Source of the DNA: Acidobacteriaceae bacterium
Lineage (GTDB): Bacteria; Acidobacteriota; Terriglobia; Terriglobales; Acidobacteriaceae
Length of the DNA: 5,956 bases
Assembly (NCBI GenBank): GCA_003133425.1
Contig: PKXI01000102.1
Span: 1 to 5,956 of the forward strand
Reading direction: 5' to 3'
Part shown: positions 5,935 through 5,956 of the stretch, piece after piece
Layout of the letters: the number at the start of each line of letters is the position of its first letter
Position numbering within the stretch: the stretch's first letter is position 1
Position numbers and translations under genes: made by a program
The notes under the pieces: generated by a model
Seen by the model: the letters and a program-made list of their open reading frames with translations, nothing else
Databases searched by the model: none
What the model was told of the DNA's origin: nothing

Positions 5935-5956
5935 CTGGACAGTGCTGAGTTCGATC
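5935..5956 (+). repeat. IS terminal inverted repeat at the right window edge
   Basis: These 22 bases begin CTGGACAGTG and end GTTCGATC, and are the exact reverse complement of the IS right end at 1302-1323. They mark the start of another copy of the same IS running off the window, or the left end of the same copy if the molecule is circular. Orientation cannot be judged because only the symmetrical terminal repeat is visible. The adjacent gene on the minus strand loses its upstream part here. Confidence 0.85.

Noticed and set aside
1..5956. CRISPR array, tRNA, rRNA or integrase attachment site
   Set aside because: No regularly spaced repeats, no cloverleaf-like sequence and no integrase gene were seen anywhere in the window.

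Overview
The window looks like a mobile-element-rich accessory segment of a GC-moderate to GC-rich soil-type bacterium. Acidobacteriota is my best guess. It rests on the architecture of the large cyclase gene (secreted OB-like modules, one membrane helix, degenerate GAF, GGDEF), a layout I associate with that phylum. This is recognition from memory, not a search.

Layout, left to right. Positions 1-1323 hold most of an insertion sequence with a DDE transposase in the IS4/IS701-like superfamily. The transposase is broken by a one-base frameshift near 407, and the right terminal inverted repeat is at 1302-1323. Positions 1324-1584 are a promoter-like region with a perfect CRP-type palindrome (1361-1376) directly abutting a second inverted repeat. 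Positions 1585-4026 encode a membrane-bound diguanylate cyclase with a long extracytoplasmic sensor part and intact catalytic and inhibitory motifs. Positions 4027-4504 contain small hairpins and the C-terminal remnant of an ISXO2/IS1595-family transposase, itself frameshifted. Positions 4505-5934, on the minus strand, hold two overlapping genes. The upstream one encodes a protein whose N-terminal part resembles the end of a GNAT acetyltransferase fold, followed by a PUA/ASCH-like region. The downstream one encodes a stand-alone ASCH-domain protein with a TTG start. The last 22 bases (5935-5956) are an exact inverted copy of the IS right end at 1302-1323, so the passenger DNA is bracketed by ends of the same IS family.

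How the parts fit. The cyclase probably makes c-di-GMP in response to an extracytoplasmic signal and may be under CRP/FNR-family control. The GNAT-like/ASCH pair looks like one translationally coupled unit, but its promoter and the start of its first gene have been cut off by the IS end at 5935. The IS ends could reflect a composite transposon, two independent insertions, a circular molecule cut inside the IS, or an assembly break at a repeat. The window cannot tell these apart.
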